DNA of 64,000 nucleotides from Periconia sp. R9002 (lineage: Eukaryota > Ascomycota > Dothideomycetes > Pleosporales > Periconiaceae), in assembly GCA_023627715.1 (NCBI GenBank), contig JAMAHW010000038.1, forward strand, positions 62,001-126,000. Reading direction: 5' to 3'. The notes below the pieces were generated by a model. That model made no database searches, was not told the origin of the DNA, and worked only from the letters and a program-made list of their open reading frames with translations. The translations under genes were made by a program, and so were the position numbers. Shown piece after piece: positions 48,126 to 57,948 of this stretch. Position 1 is the stretch's first letter. Each line of letters opens with the position of its first letter.

Positions 48126-49779
48126 GATGTGCTCCAGGACAGAGAACGCAAGTCACGGCTAAGAATCTTCGATCACCAAGGATCTGATTGTGAGTAAAAA
48201 GATGTGAAACAAAGCCAATCTCGAGCAGGCGTCAGAAGACGAGAAATGTAAAGCAGCGAAAGAAGAGGGAAGACTAAGAAAGAGAAGCAGTGGGATATAT
48301 AGGGACTCCGCCCCGAACATACAGGCGCGGAACTACCCTTCTCAAGCTACCCGCTACAAGACACCATCACAGCTGCACAAACTCTGTACCGTGCACAAAC
48401 CCATACTTTCGCAGAAACCCCAGCTCCCCAGCGATCCCAATCTTACACAGATGTGACTTCAGAAGTGAACACTGTGCTTTACAAGGACCACACAGCGTGG
48501 AATATTCATGAGCCGCACATGCTATCACATAATCTCGAGACACGGCACGTTTTGCTACCACCAGCGCGTTACTCTCTCATAAAGATTCGTGCCGCTCGGT
48601 TACGCCTAATATTACACCGCGTCTCCTCTTCTTCCGGACGGTATGCTCATGTGCGCACGCGCGCGAGTGCAATCCCCCATGGTTCATTTCCACTTTAGGA
48701 ATCCCGTACGACCCCGCCGCTTAGGCCGACCGAGTAGACGCGGGGTACCTGGGGAATGCCTGAGGAATGCTCTGGGCTAAGACATGGATGTTCAATGGTA
48801 TCATTATTGATCATTCATAAATGACCGCTGGACGGTGACTTCGCACTGGGATGATGTCTGTCGTGTGAGAGTTGGGGATGCATCTTGCTGACTATGTGCT
48901 TATAAGTACATGCACGGAGATTTGAGAGAATGACTTTCTCAAATCACAACATGTTGTCAACTTCGATTGAGGACCTCGTCCGCTTGACACCTCGATTTAT
49001 TCGCGTGCAGATTCCGGATTTTGCAGCGTTGCGTATTTAGCCAATACCTGGAAGCCGCTAGACGCAGTGAGTAGAATTGTGCCTGTCCAAGGAATGGGGA
49101 CGTTTGACACCTCATCGTACTTGAAGTCTGGTCTAGATGATGATACAGCACCCTTCTATATTATAACAGTATCATTGATGGGAACACAGCATGCCGAAGA
49201 AGATCGGAATTTATTTACTTAATCGAGTGTCGAGTCGACCCGGCCGAATTTCGGGCGCGGCTAAGAGGAAGCGCCATTGGCCAATGCCTCGAAAGAAACA
49301 GACGACGGACCCTCCATCCTTTTTACTGTGACGTAGTCTACACGTCCCACCACGATAAAAGAACTCAGAATGTTGCATCTCTGGGACTGATGGTGTGAAG
49401 GAGGGCGAGCAGCCCATTATGGCAGCATTATAAATCTGCAACACCATAACATACGTCAACGATGGAGATTTTCATTGACGCCGTGGTGACGATTACACCA
49501 CAATCTGATCGGTGCTGCAGGCTAACAAAGCGGATATTCAGCAGCCACATGTCCAATCAGGCAGAGTTAACACTACCGAAGCGGATACTGATACGAATTT
49601 AGTGGTAGGTCCAGCCATATGACCTCATTGGCGGAACGAAATGGAGTACGAATTATGAATCAATGGGATCTGGAGGGGCATTCAAATAGGGCCGGGCGCC
49701 CCTCTCTATGGCAATTAATACTGCAATATCAACTCTATTATCCTACAAATCCTCCCTCACATCACCTACATACGCTACC
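48126..49779. promoter_or_regulatory. 1.65-kb region between two divergent dehydrogenase genes
   Basis: No gene seen. A TATA-like run (gatatatagg) lies at about 48,293-48,302 for the leftward gene. The rightward gene starts at 49,780. Shared regulation is possible but nothing in the sequence proves it. Confidence 0.5.
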
Positions 49780-50977
49780 ATGGGCTACCCAGAAACCACA
49801 GACGCTTTCGCCGTCACTGACATCAAGAAGTGGAGCGAGTTCACTCGTAAAGACGTACGTTTGATGGCCTATCTGACAAGCCCAGCACAGTCTAACATAA
49901 TGTGTAGCTTCCATTGAAGAAATTCGAGGAAGACGATGTCGACATTGCTGTCGATGCCTGCGGTGTTTGCGCATCCGACGTCCACACCATCACAGGAGGC
50001 TGGAGCGAAGACATTCCCCTTCCCCTGTGTGTAGGCCACGAGATCATCGGCAAGGTCATCAAAGTAGGAAAGAATGTGAAGAACCTGAAAGTTGGCGATC
50101 GTGCGGGTGTTGGTGCCCAGGTTGGCGCAGACCTCACCTGCAACAACTGCAAAGCGGATAATGAGAACTACTGCCCCAACCAAATTGACACCTATGGCGC
50201 GCCTTACCCCGATGGGACCATTTCTCAGGGTGGCTACTCCAGCCACGTTCGCGTGCACAACTACTTTGCGTTCAAGATACCTGATGGGCTCGAGACGACC
50301 ATCGCGGCGCCTATGCTGTGTGCTGGATTGACCGTCTTCTCCCCTCTCAAGAGATTAGGAGCCGGAAAGGGCAAGAAGATTGCCATTATTGGGCTGTAAG
50401 TTATTCGGGCCCCTACTCACAACAACGTCCCATCTAACACACTATTAGCGGCGGTCTCGGTCACTTCGGTGTCCTCTTCGCCAAAGCCCTCGGCGCCGAA
50501 GTCTACGTACTATCGCACACTCCCGGCAAGAAGGATGACGCCCTGAAAATGGGCGCCAAAGAATTCATCTGCACAAACGATAAGGACTGGCAGAAACCCT
50601 ACGCCTTCACCTTTGACGTTCTCCTTAACACCGCTGACGCCACCGACAAATTTAATCTCCCTGACTACTTCTCCACGCTCAAGCCCAATGGCGTCTTCCA
50701 CATGGTCGGCCTGCCCGACAAGCCACTCCCGACGCTCATGGCACAGGACTTTATGCCCAGCGGCGCCTACATTGGTGCTTCGCACATTGGAAGCCGCCCC
50801 GAGATGGAGGAGATGTTGGAGCTGGCGTCGAAGCAGGATATTAAGAGCTGGGTCCAGACGATTGATATCAGCGAAAAGGGATGCAAAGAGGCGGTTGAGA
50901 GGGTGTACAACAACGACAATGTGAGGTATCGGTTTACGTTGACCAACTTTGACAAGGTGTTTGGAAAGAGGGCGTAG
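49780..50977 (+). CDS. NADP-dependent alcohol dehydrogenase, Adh6/cinnamyl-alcohol type, three exons
   Basis: Exons are 49780-49854, 49908-50395 and 50449-50977, with two 53-bp introns, giving 363 aa. The start MGYPETTDAF is typical of the group; an in-frame ATG at 49,708 is less likely. CGVCASDVHTI has the catalytic-zinc Cys, followed by GHEIIGKVIKVG and the structural-zinc loop CNNCKADNENYC. YGAPYPDGTISQGGYSSHV is diagnostic of the Adh6/Adh7 and CAD branch. GLGGLGHFGVLFAKALG, split by intron 2, is the nucleotide-binding turn. The enzyme reduces a broad range of aldehydes (aromatic, furfural-like, medium-chain) with NADPH in the cytosol. The real substrate is not known here. Confidence 0.93.
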
Positions 50978-51252
50978 AGGGAGATAAAGCGTATAGTTTT
51001 ATAGACATGCCTTTTAATATATAATTTTCACGACCTCTATCTTTAAACTTACACTTATAAATGAGACGTGGTGAAATTGAAGCTTGTTGTACCCCGCCAT
51101 TCACGGCCTAGCACAGACCCCTCTACGCGTTCCGACGCGTTTACGTTCCTCCCCCACTAGAATTCTTCCATCCTCAATCAGCCAACCCTCACAAAAGTAT
51201 ACATCCACACCTATACAACACACGCAAAAAGAGAGAACAGCGCCCCGAAACA

Positions 51253-51690
51253 ATGCCAACCGTCCCCATTCACCCTCTCCCTGATCCCTCCTCCTTCACC
51301 AACTCCACAAACAACCCCCTTCCGCCCCTCCTCCACACCCCCAGCGGACTCGCACTCCTCGAACTCCAAGGAACCATCCACTTCCCAAAATCCTCCTCAA
51401 CCTCCGACTCCACACTCGTCGGCCACCTAACCTTCCCCCTCTACAACCCAACCCTCCACGGCGAAGGCGATACAAAATGGATGAAGAGAGCGTATTTTTA
51501 CGTCGGGGAGAGTCAGCGGATGAGCGGCGAGGTCAAAAAACTCGCAAAGCCGTTTGCGGTTCTGCGGAAGATACCAGGACATGGCGAAGTGAATAAGGAA
51601 GAGCTGGAGCTTGTGGAGATTGTCAAGTTCAAGATTGTGTTTTCGTCGAGGCCGGAACCGGTTGGTGGGACGGGGGAGGAGGAGGAATGA
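51253..51690 (+). CDS. CTF8: Ctf8 homologue, subunit of the Ctf18-RFC clamp loader
   Basis: Single exon, 145 aa. The family core is visible as SGLALLELQGTIHFP, then LVGHLTFPLYNP, KRAYFYVGESQRMSGEVKKL and KPFAVLRKI, with LVEIVKFKIVFSSRPEP near the end. Ctf8 and Dcc1 bind Ctf18 in an alternative RFC that loads PCNA and supports sister-chromatid cohesion. The N-terminus MPTVPIHPLPDPSSF is Pro/Ser-rich. The C-terminus is acidic. The length suits the small fungal proteins of this family. Confidence 0.85.
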   Translation: MPTVPIHPLPDPSSFTNSTNNPLPPLLHTPSGLALLELQGTIHFPKSSSTSDSTLVGHLTFPLYNPTLHGEGDTKWMKRAYFYVGESQRMSGEVKKLAKPFAVLRKIPGHGEVNKEELELVEIVKFKIVFSSRPEPVGGTGEEEE

Positions 51691-52219
51691 TAAGCTTTGG
51701 GGAGCGGTTGAGGATGTTGCTTAGCGGAAAGCTTTCTTGCGGATTCCGATGAGGATCTGGGTTACTTGCTAGGAAGAGATGGGGTGTGGCGCGCATTCGG
51801 ATGCATCCTCGCATAGGTTTTCCCGGGTCACGACGCCAGCGGATACGAGTATGGTATATTACCTCCCAATTCTTTATGCGCCAAACACCACTCACAACAA
51901 GCCGATTTGTGTTCTGCTATTCTAAAATAGCTTTCTTCGTCGTTTAAACGTACCGTGGATCTTGTTTGCCGATACATTGACATTGGTCGTCGCTTCTGGC
52001 CTCGCCTTTAATCTATTCCCATTCTACCGGTTGCAACGGTCCGGCGGTTAGTGTGCGTAGACACCGACACTGCGAATAAACAATATACGATGCGCATCAC
52101 ATGTCTTGTAGAAGACACAAGATCAAATAATGGCTGTATATAAAGACCTGGTTTGGATGTTGGGCTTGTTCGATCCACATAGTGTTCCCTCCTGTCGATA
52201 CTAGACGAAATTGGCAAAC
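51691..52219. promoter_or_regulatory. Intergenic region with TATA box of CBM1 gene
   Basis: About 530 bp. A clear TATA box (tgtatataaag) lies at about 52,135-52,145, roughly 80 bp upstream of the ATG at 52,220, which fits an inducible secreted-protein gene. Confidence 0.6.
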
Positions 52220-53074
52220 ATGCATCGCGTCTCTACAATCGTGGTGGCTCTTCTGGCAAGCACTGCTTTAGCAGTGGTGGGCGACTGGCAGCAATGTACG
52301 AAACATCTCTCGAACTCCAATCCTTACTTCCCACGCCTCTAACCATGCACCACTCTAGGTGGCGGACTTACCTACACTGGAGACACCCAATGCGGAAGTG
52401 GTTCAGGCTGCGTGGTCCTCAAGTACAAATCCCCTCACCCTCCCTCTCCATAACCACCCCTCACACCACCCAGCGAATACTACTCCCAATGCCAACCGGG
52501 CGCCGCACCCGCGCCTTCCACGACCGCTCCCCCAACCGCGAGCAGCACCACCAGCAGCGGCAGCGGAACCCCCATCACCACCGGCACACCCTCAGGCACG
52601 GGACCCGGCCGAACCCTCCAAAGCGGATACTACTGGGTCCGCGCTGTCGCAGCACCCAACTTCCACAAATACATCCAAACCAAGCCCCTCTACTCCCCCG
52701 GCACCGCGCTCCTCGGCGACTACACCACCGCCGGCCAATTCCAGGTCGTGTCGGGCCAGCTCGTGCAGCTCGTGTCGGCGCCCGGCGAGCCCGTCAAGCT
52801 GCTGTACGCCGTCGTCAGCCAGGAACGCACCATCAACGGCGCGTCCCTCGCCGTGACTTTCAGCGAGCAGCAGAACACGTACGGCACCTTCAAGTGGGGA
52901 GGCGATGACCTGCAGTGGAGCGCCAGCGACGTCAATCGCCCTAACCAGAGCGCCTGGTATGTTTGCGGGGGAGGTGCCATGTTTATCAATTTGGGGAATT
53001 ACGCGTATATGACGCCTGCTGGGTGCGCGGATCAGACGATTCATTATTATAATGATAAGACGGCGAATAATTGA
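52220..53074 (+). CDS. Secreted CBM1 (fungal cellulose-binding) protein with unknown C-terminal domain, three exons
   Basis: Exons are 52220-52295, 52359-52422 and 52474-53074, in phase, giving 246 aa. A signal peptide (residues 1-18, ending TALA) leads straight into a CBM1. DWQQCGGLTYTGDTQCGSG and CVVLNEYYSQCQPG have the four conserved Cys and the aromatic triad of the cellulose-binding face. A Ser/Thr/Gly linker (about residues 65-95) follows. The last 150 residues are a beta-rich domain beginning SGYYWVRAVAAPNFHKYIQT with no catalytic motif that I recognise. It is found in related secreted fungal proteins of unknown activity. It probably acts at plant cell wall or cellulose. Confidence 0.87.
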
Positions 53075-55345
53075 GGGGGAGTTGTGTATGTAGATACTTA
53101 TGTGTATATATTCTAAACAAGACAGAACTTTGCGATTATTCATTGCCCCTATTTCATATGTCCTAAACAAACAACCCCCCCGTTCTCCCATCTAGTATCT
53201 CCGACCTCTTCTAGGTTTAGAACAGGACGTTATACTGCGTAGAAAACGGCCGCTATGCGACAATATCCTCCACTCCGGCACTTTACCTACCTCATTAGTC
53301 CGCAGCACCAAAAGATCCGATTAAACTCTTTCACACCCCTCCCACACTACCAACTCCATCTACTCCCCTTCACCCCCCTCCCGCCCTCCTTCCCAACCCC
53401 ACCCCATGTTCAACAAGATGCGAACGCGGAAGGACAGACGGGCGGGTGAGGGTTGGGGTTGGGTGAGGTAGATTGGGAAAAGGTTACATTCTTTCTTTTT
53501 ACTCTTCTTTTTAGTTTTTATCGTGAGTTTTGGTGGTTGGTGTGTTGTGTATGTAACACTTGAGGTGGATTGATATGGACAGATTGATTGGTGTTGTTTT
53601 GTTCTTGCTTATATGTAGTGGATGATTGATTGAGTGAGGGTGGTGATGGGTATAGGTAGGAAGGTAGGTAGGAAGGTAGGTAGGAAGGTAGGTAGGAAGG
53701 TAGGTAGGAAGGTAGGTGGGAAGGTAGGTAGGAAGGTAGGTGGGAAGGTAGGTAGGAAGGTAGGTGGGAAGGTAGGTAGGAAGGTAGGTAGGAAGGTAGG
53801 TAGGAAGGTAGGTAGGAAGGTAGGTGGGGAGGTAGGTGGGAAGAGCTTGTAGGATAGGTTGGAGGGAGTTTGCGTGCGTGCGCGATGGGGAGAGTCCCGG
53901 ACGTCTTGGGGATCTAGGGATTGGAAAAGTGTGTGCATGATCACTAGTAATTTTGGCTTGGTTTGGTATAGGGGGGTTGGATGTCATACAGAAGGCATCA
54001 ATTGATGTGTGTAGGTTACTTTGGAACGATTGGTTGATTCGAAGCTATGTACATACATTACGGAGTTTGACTGGTCTTGGAGTAGGTAACTAATAGGATT
54101 TCACGCTTTGGACACACTGTTGAAGAGTCTGTGGGAGGTGTACGTTTAGAGGTTGTTTGGTAAAGTAGAAAGGGCGGTTGACACCATTTTCTTAACCTAG
54201 CTGAACCTCGTGCGTAATGTATGTCGGGGGAGGCTGAGGGTACGTGGTTGCCCGGCCGAATATACTTTCCCTTGGTAGTAATAAGTATTTTGATGGAGGA
54301 AGAACTCTACGTAAGGGGTTGACAGTTACTACTGACTACGTAGAACTATGGTGTGATGGAAGACGAGGGTATTGCTGGACGTGAGGTAGTTCCTGCAAAG
54401 TAGCACTTGCTCGACTGCAACATACTCCTCAGCGAACCGTTGACACCTTCCTTTCAGACCGAACCGGACATTTTTGCCTATGTACTGTGCCTGCTCACGC
54501 CGACCCCTAAATCCTTCTTTTGTGCTGCTTTGTCGCTGCTCGTAGTCTCTATAAGATCCGCCTTGCTGCTCGCAATCCTCCATCTCTTCTTCATCCCACC
54601 AACCCTACCCAGCATTTTCTGCCTTTCCAATACATCCCATCATTTCCTTTTGGCATCCAATGCGTACATTTTTCTGAATTCTTCAATTTCGTTTGGTCGA
54701 ACCTCCTCTCTACTTAGTACCCCTGCCACTGTTTGACGCCACTGTCTCCTCAATACCCCTACCATTGTTTGACGCCATTGTCTCGTCAATGGCCCCGGCC
54801 ATGGTGATGGAATGTATCGCTGCATGATTCCGTCATGACAACAAGGCTTCTGGAGTTGACAAGGTGAGACCAAACCGCCGCCTAGCGCGTGTATCCCGTA
54901 ACGACAGTGAGTAGCCGGGCCAGCGATCTGGGGAAGTACCATTTCGCGGAGGTTCGACTCCTCAACAGCTTGAGTGGAAGGGAGATTGGAATGGTCAGGG
55001 GGTTATTTTTTTTGTTTCGGGCATTTTCTTCCCGCACTCACCAGTAACTTGCTGACAAAAGGAAACTTTTGTCACTCACAGATCTCTGGAACTTCGTACC
55101 AAGCTTGCATTCCGAGCTGTCCACCCATTTTAGAGCCAGTCGATCTTCGTGGCGTCGCCATCTTATGCCATTCAGCCAATAGTAATAGATAATGTGCAAA
55201 CTGCTGATCTTGTTGAATTGTGTGAGCTTATCATGCTCTGTAATAAAGCAACATTACCAAAGCATTCAACAAGGCTTGCATCCTTGGAGAAGTGAGAAAA
55301 TAGCATGTTGAAAGTATCAAGAAGGCGACCGAGCTAACGGTACTA
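53075..55345. other. 2.3-kb gene-poor region with minisatellite
   Basis: No supported gene. It contains a 12-bp minisatellite (listed) and AT-balanced intergenic sequence. A short stretch near 54,940-54,965 has a TTCGACT loop but no cloverleaf. Confidence 0.5.
53654..53843. repeat. 12-bp minisatellite, about 16 units
   Basis: Tandem aggtaggtagga units (with aggtgggaagga-like variants) extend over about 190 bp. The repeated open frames they create on both strands are artefacts. Confidence 0.92.
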
Positions 55346-57435
55346 CTATGGCCCTTTGCTGCCGCGCGCATCCCAGAGCTTGACGGTTTGGACGGACCCA
55401 AACGCCAACCAGGCCGAGTCAGGTGAGAAGGCGACCGAGTGGATATGACTAAAACCATTAAGCGTCTGGAGGCACGCGCCGCTGCTCACATCCCAGAGCT
55501 TAACAGTTGTGTCATAGGACCCAGTCGCCAGCCAGGCCGAGTCGGGCGAGAAGGCGACTGAATAGACATACCCTTCGTGAATATCATGGCCCCTAAGCGT
55601 CTGGACGCACGCGCCGCTGCGTGCATCCCAGAGCTTAACAGTCGTGTCATAGGACCCAGTCGCCAGCCAGGCCGAGTCGGGCGAGAAGGCGACCGAGCTG
55701 ACTGACCTGGTATGGCAATAAAGTGTCTTGAGGCACGCGCCGCTGCGCACATCCCAGAGCTTGACGGTGCCGTGACAGGGCCCATACTCCTCAGAATTCC
55801 CACCAGACGCCAGCCGGGCCGAGTCGGGCGAGAAGGCGACCGAGTTGACGGATATATTATTGCTATAAAGTGTGTGGAGGCACGCGCCGCTGCGTGCATC
55901 CCAGAGCTTAATGGTGCCGTTCCGGGACCCAGTCGCCAGCCAGGCCGAGTCGGGTGAGAAGGCGACCGAGTAGACGGGATCGCGGTTATGGAGCGTCTGG
56001 AGGCACGCGCCGCCGCTGCGCACATCCCAGAGCTTGACGGTGCCGTCGTAGGACCCAGACGCCAGCCACGCTGAGTTGGGCGAGAAGGCAACTGAAAGGA
56101 CAACGTTATGACCCTTAAGCGTTACTATCGAAGATTCCTGATTAGTGCTTAGGTATTGTTGGATAGGCGGACTTCCAGACGTCGATTCAAGCCGAGTCTG
56201 TGTTATGTCTGAAGAATCGAAGCTTGTAGGCATCGCCGGCCTCTGTTTCGCCGCCGTCTGTGATTTACACTCCAGTTCTGACAACCTTGACCACCTAGCA
56301 GAAAATGATTCATTCCGGGAAGTCTCTGGTGCTAGCGGACTGTTGTGTTCCAAGCTTAACGTAGCAAATTCTTCTTCAACACGAAGTGGTTCCATCCAGC
56401 GATGCTGGAGAGATTGAGTTGTGTTCATTCGATCATTGGGGAACGCCATCATGATACCAGCGATAAACTCCCCGCAGTCGTCTCCTGCGGATTTTGGTAG
56501 TCGATTTAATGGAAATTCTCGCTGTCCGTCACAGTATGTCATTAACTCCCTAAAACTTCGAAAACTCTTCTCACCAGTTAGCATCTGAAAGATGATTTCC
56601 CCTAAAGCCCACATATCAGCTGCTTTAAAATCTGCGACGGTCTTCGGCTTGACTTGTTCCAGGCAGTCTTCGCGCAATTCTGGCGCCATAAACTCAGGTG
56701 TGCCTTTGATTACGGTCGTTGGTCCGTCGCTTTCATTAGCCCGTTTGCTAATTCCGAAGTCGGCAAGTACTATCCACCACTCCTTCGGGGGCATTGACTT
56801 GATGAGAATGTTCTGATAGATTCAGATATTAATCATTTGATAACGATTATACGTACCCCAGGCTTGAGATCCCTATGAGCGAAATCGTTCTGATGCATTT
56901 GATCTAAGCCTTCCAGAATTTGATATGCTATTTGTTGCACTTCTTCTGCAGGTATCAAACGCTGGTTAATAAGGTAGTGGTGAAAATCCCCATAGCGGCA
57001 GTATTCCATCGTAATAAACATCGAACTCGGATCATCGAACCACCCAAACGACTTCACAAACCACTTTTTGTACTATCACGATTGTTAGATGGGGATTAAC
57101 TCTACTAAGGGTATTTAGCTCACTCGATCATTGGAAAATTTGGCAATAGCTTCCAGCTCTCGGTTGACATCCAACGACTCAGATCGGTTCAATGGCTTAT
57201 TGATAATCTTTACCGCCCGAACAGAATTCTGCTCAGTGCGGCCTTTCGTTATACATCTCTCCAGGCGAACTTGTCCGAACCCTCCGCGCCCTAGAAATTG
57301 TTCTGGCTTCCAGTGTTCTTCGCGGGAAAATTGTCTGCCTTGATTATCGATGTCGCGATATAAATGGGTGACTATAGAATCACGAATTCGGGTGTGGAGT
57401 CTCGAATCCAGTACCAGGTCGGGTAGTCGAGACAT
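55346..57435 (-). CDS. Ser/Thr protein kinase fused to six WD40 repeats, three exons
   Basis: Exons are 57435-57124, 57072-56857 and 56812-55346, all joined at phase 0 (introns 51 and 44 bp), giving 664 aa. The ATG at 57435 (MSRLPDLVLDS) is the first in frame; the frame upstream lacks one. The kinase domain (about residues 44-300) keeps every key motif: glycine loop GRGGFG (49-54), Lys76 in AVKII, HRD with Asp172, DFG with Asp194, and GTPEFMAPE. After a Ser-rich linker come six WD40 repeats (about 400-660) that are nearly the same at protein and DNA level (SVAFSPDSAWLATGSYD, TVKLWDARSGACL). Such uniform repeats are typical of fungal allorecognition STAND proteins. It is head-to-head with a helical-domain pseudokinase gene, so a signalling role with it is suggested, not proven. 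Confidence 0.88.
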
Positions 57436-57944
57436 TGCCTGAGTGTGAGTGTCAGCCTTGATCAACAGAGCCCAGCCTGACTTAGGACTAACCACACCAG
57501 AACTTCCCGGGAGACTGTTGTTTGATCAAGTTCTCTTCAAGGACTCTAGCTAGAGGTGATGGAGAAAGAAGAAGTATGAGATGCTCTAAATGCTCGCTGG
57601 GGGAGTGGTCAGAGAATTGGTGTCACAGTATGGTATGGCATCTCATGTATGGTATAGGATGGTATATGACCAAGGCGCTAACCTTATTGGGTATAGCTCC
57701 ACCTCCATGTCCTCACATTTGGGCTCTGTTGCCGGGTGAGATGAAAGGACTGGGAATGAGGGGACGAGGGGACGTGCGCTCTCCGCATGCAAGATGTACA
57801 GGGTATTGACACATCGGGACGCCGCATATCGGGAGGTTCAGCTTAACTATATCCTATGCAAATCATAACATTTGAAGGTAGAGGCCTCCTCTTCGTGTGA
57901 TACAATTAGTTTGATTCTTCGTGAATGCACTAACCTCCCGATAT
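57436..57944. promoter_or_regulatory. Divergent region between kinase-WD40 and pseudokinase genes
   Basis: About 500 bp separate the kinase start from the first recognisable pseudokinase codons. The right part is occupied by the 127-bp inverted-repeat element. Confidence 0.55.
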
Positions 57945-57948
57945 GCGG
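57822..57948. mobile_element. 127-bp segment bounded by perfect 17-bp inverted repeats (MITE-like)
   Basis: ccgcatatcgggaggtt at 57,822-57,838 is matched by its exact complement aacctcccgatatgcgg at 57,932-57,948. No clear target-site duplication flanks it. The right arm ends inside the first recognisable codons of the pseudokinase gene. It may be a small non-autonomous element or an operator-like palindrome. Confidence 0.55.

Noticed and set aside
53511..53987. TYLP-type repetitive open frame
   Set aside because: Generated by the 12-bp minisatellite; no plausible protein.
54878..54968. tRNA-like TTCGACT loop near 54,953
   Set aside because: The T-arm has a mismatch in its fifth pair, and no matching acceptor or anticodon stem could be placed upstream.
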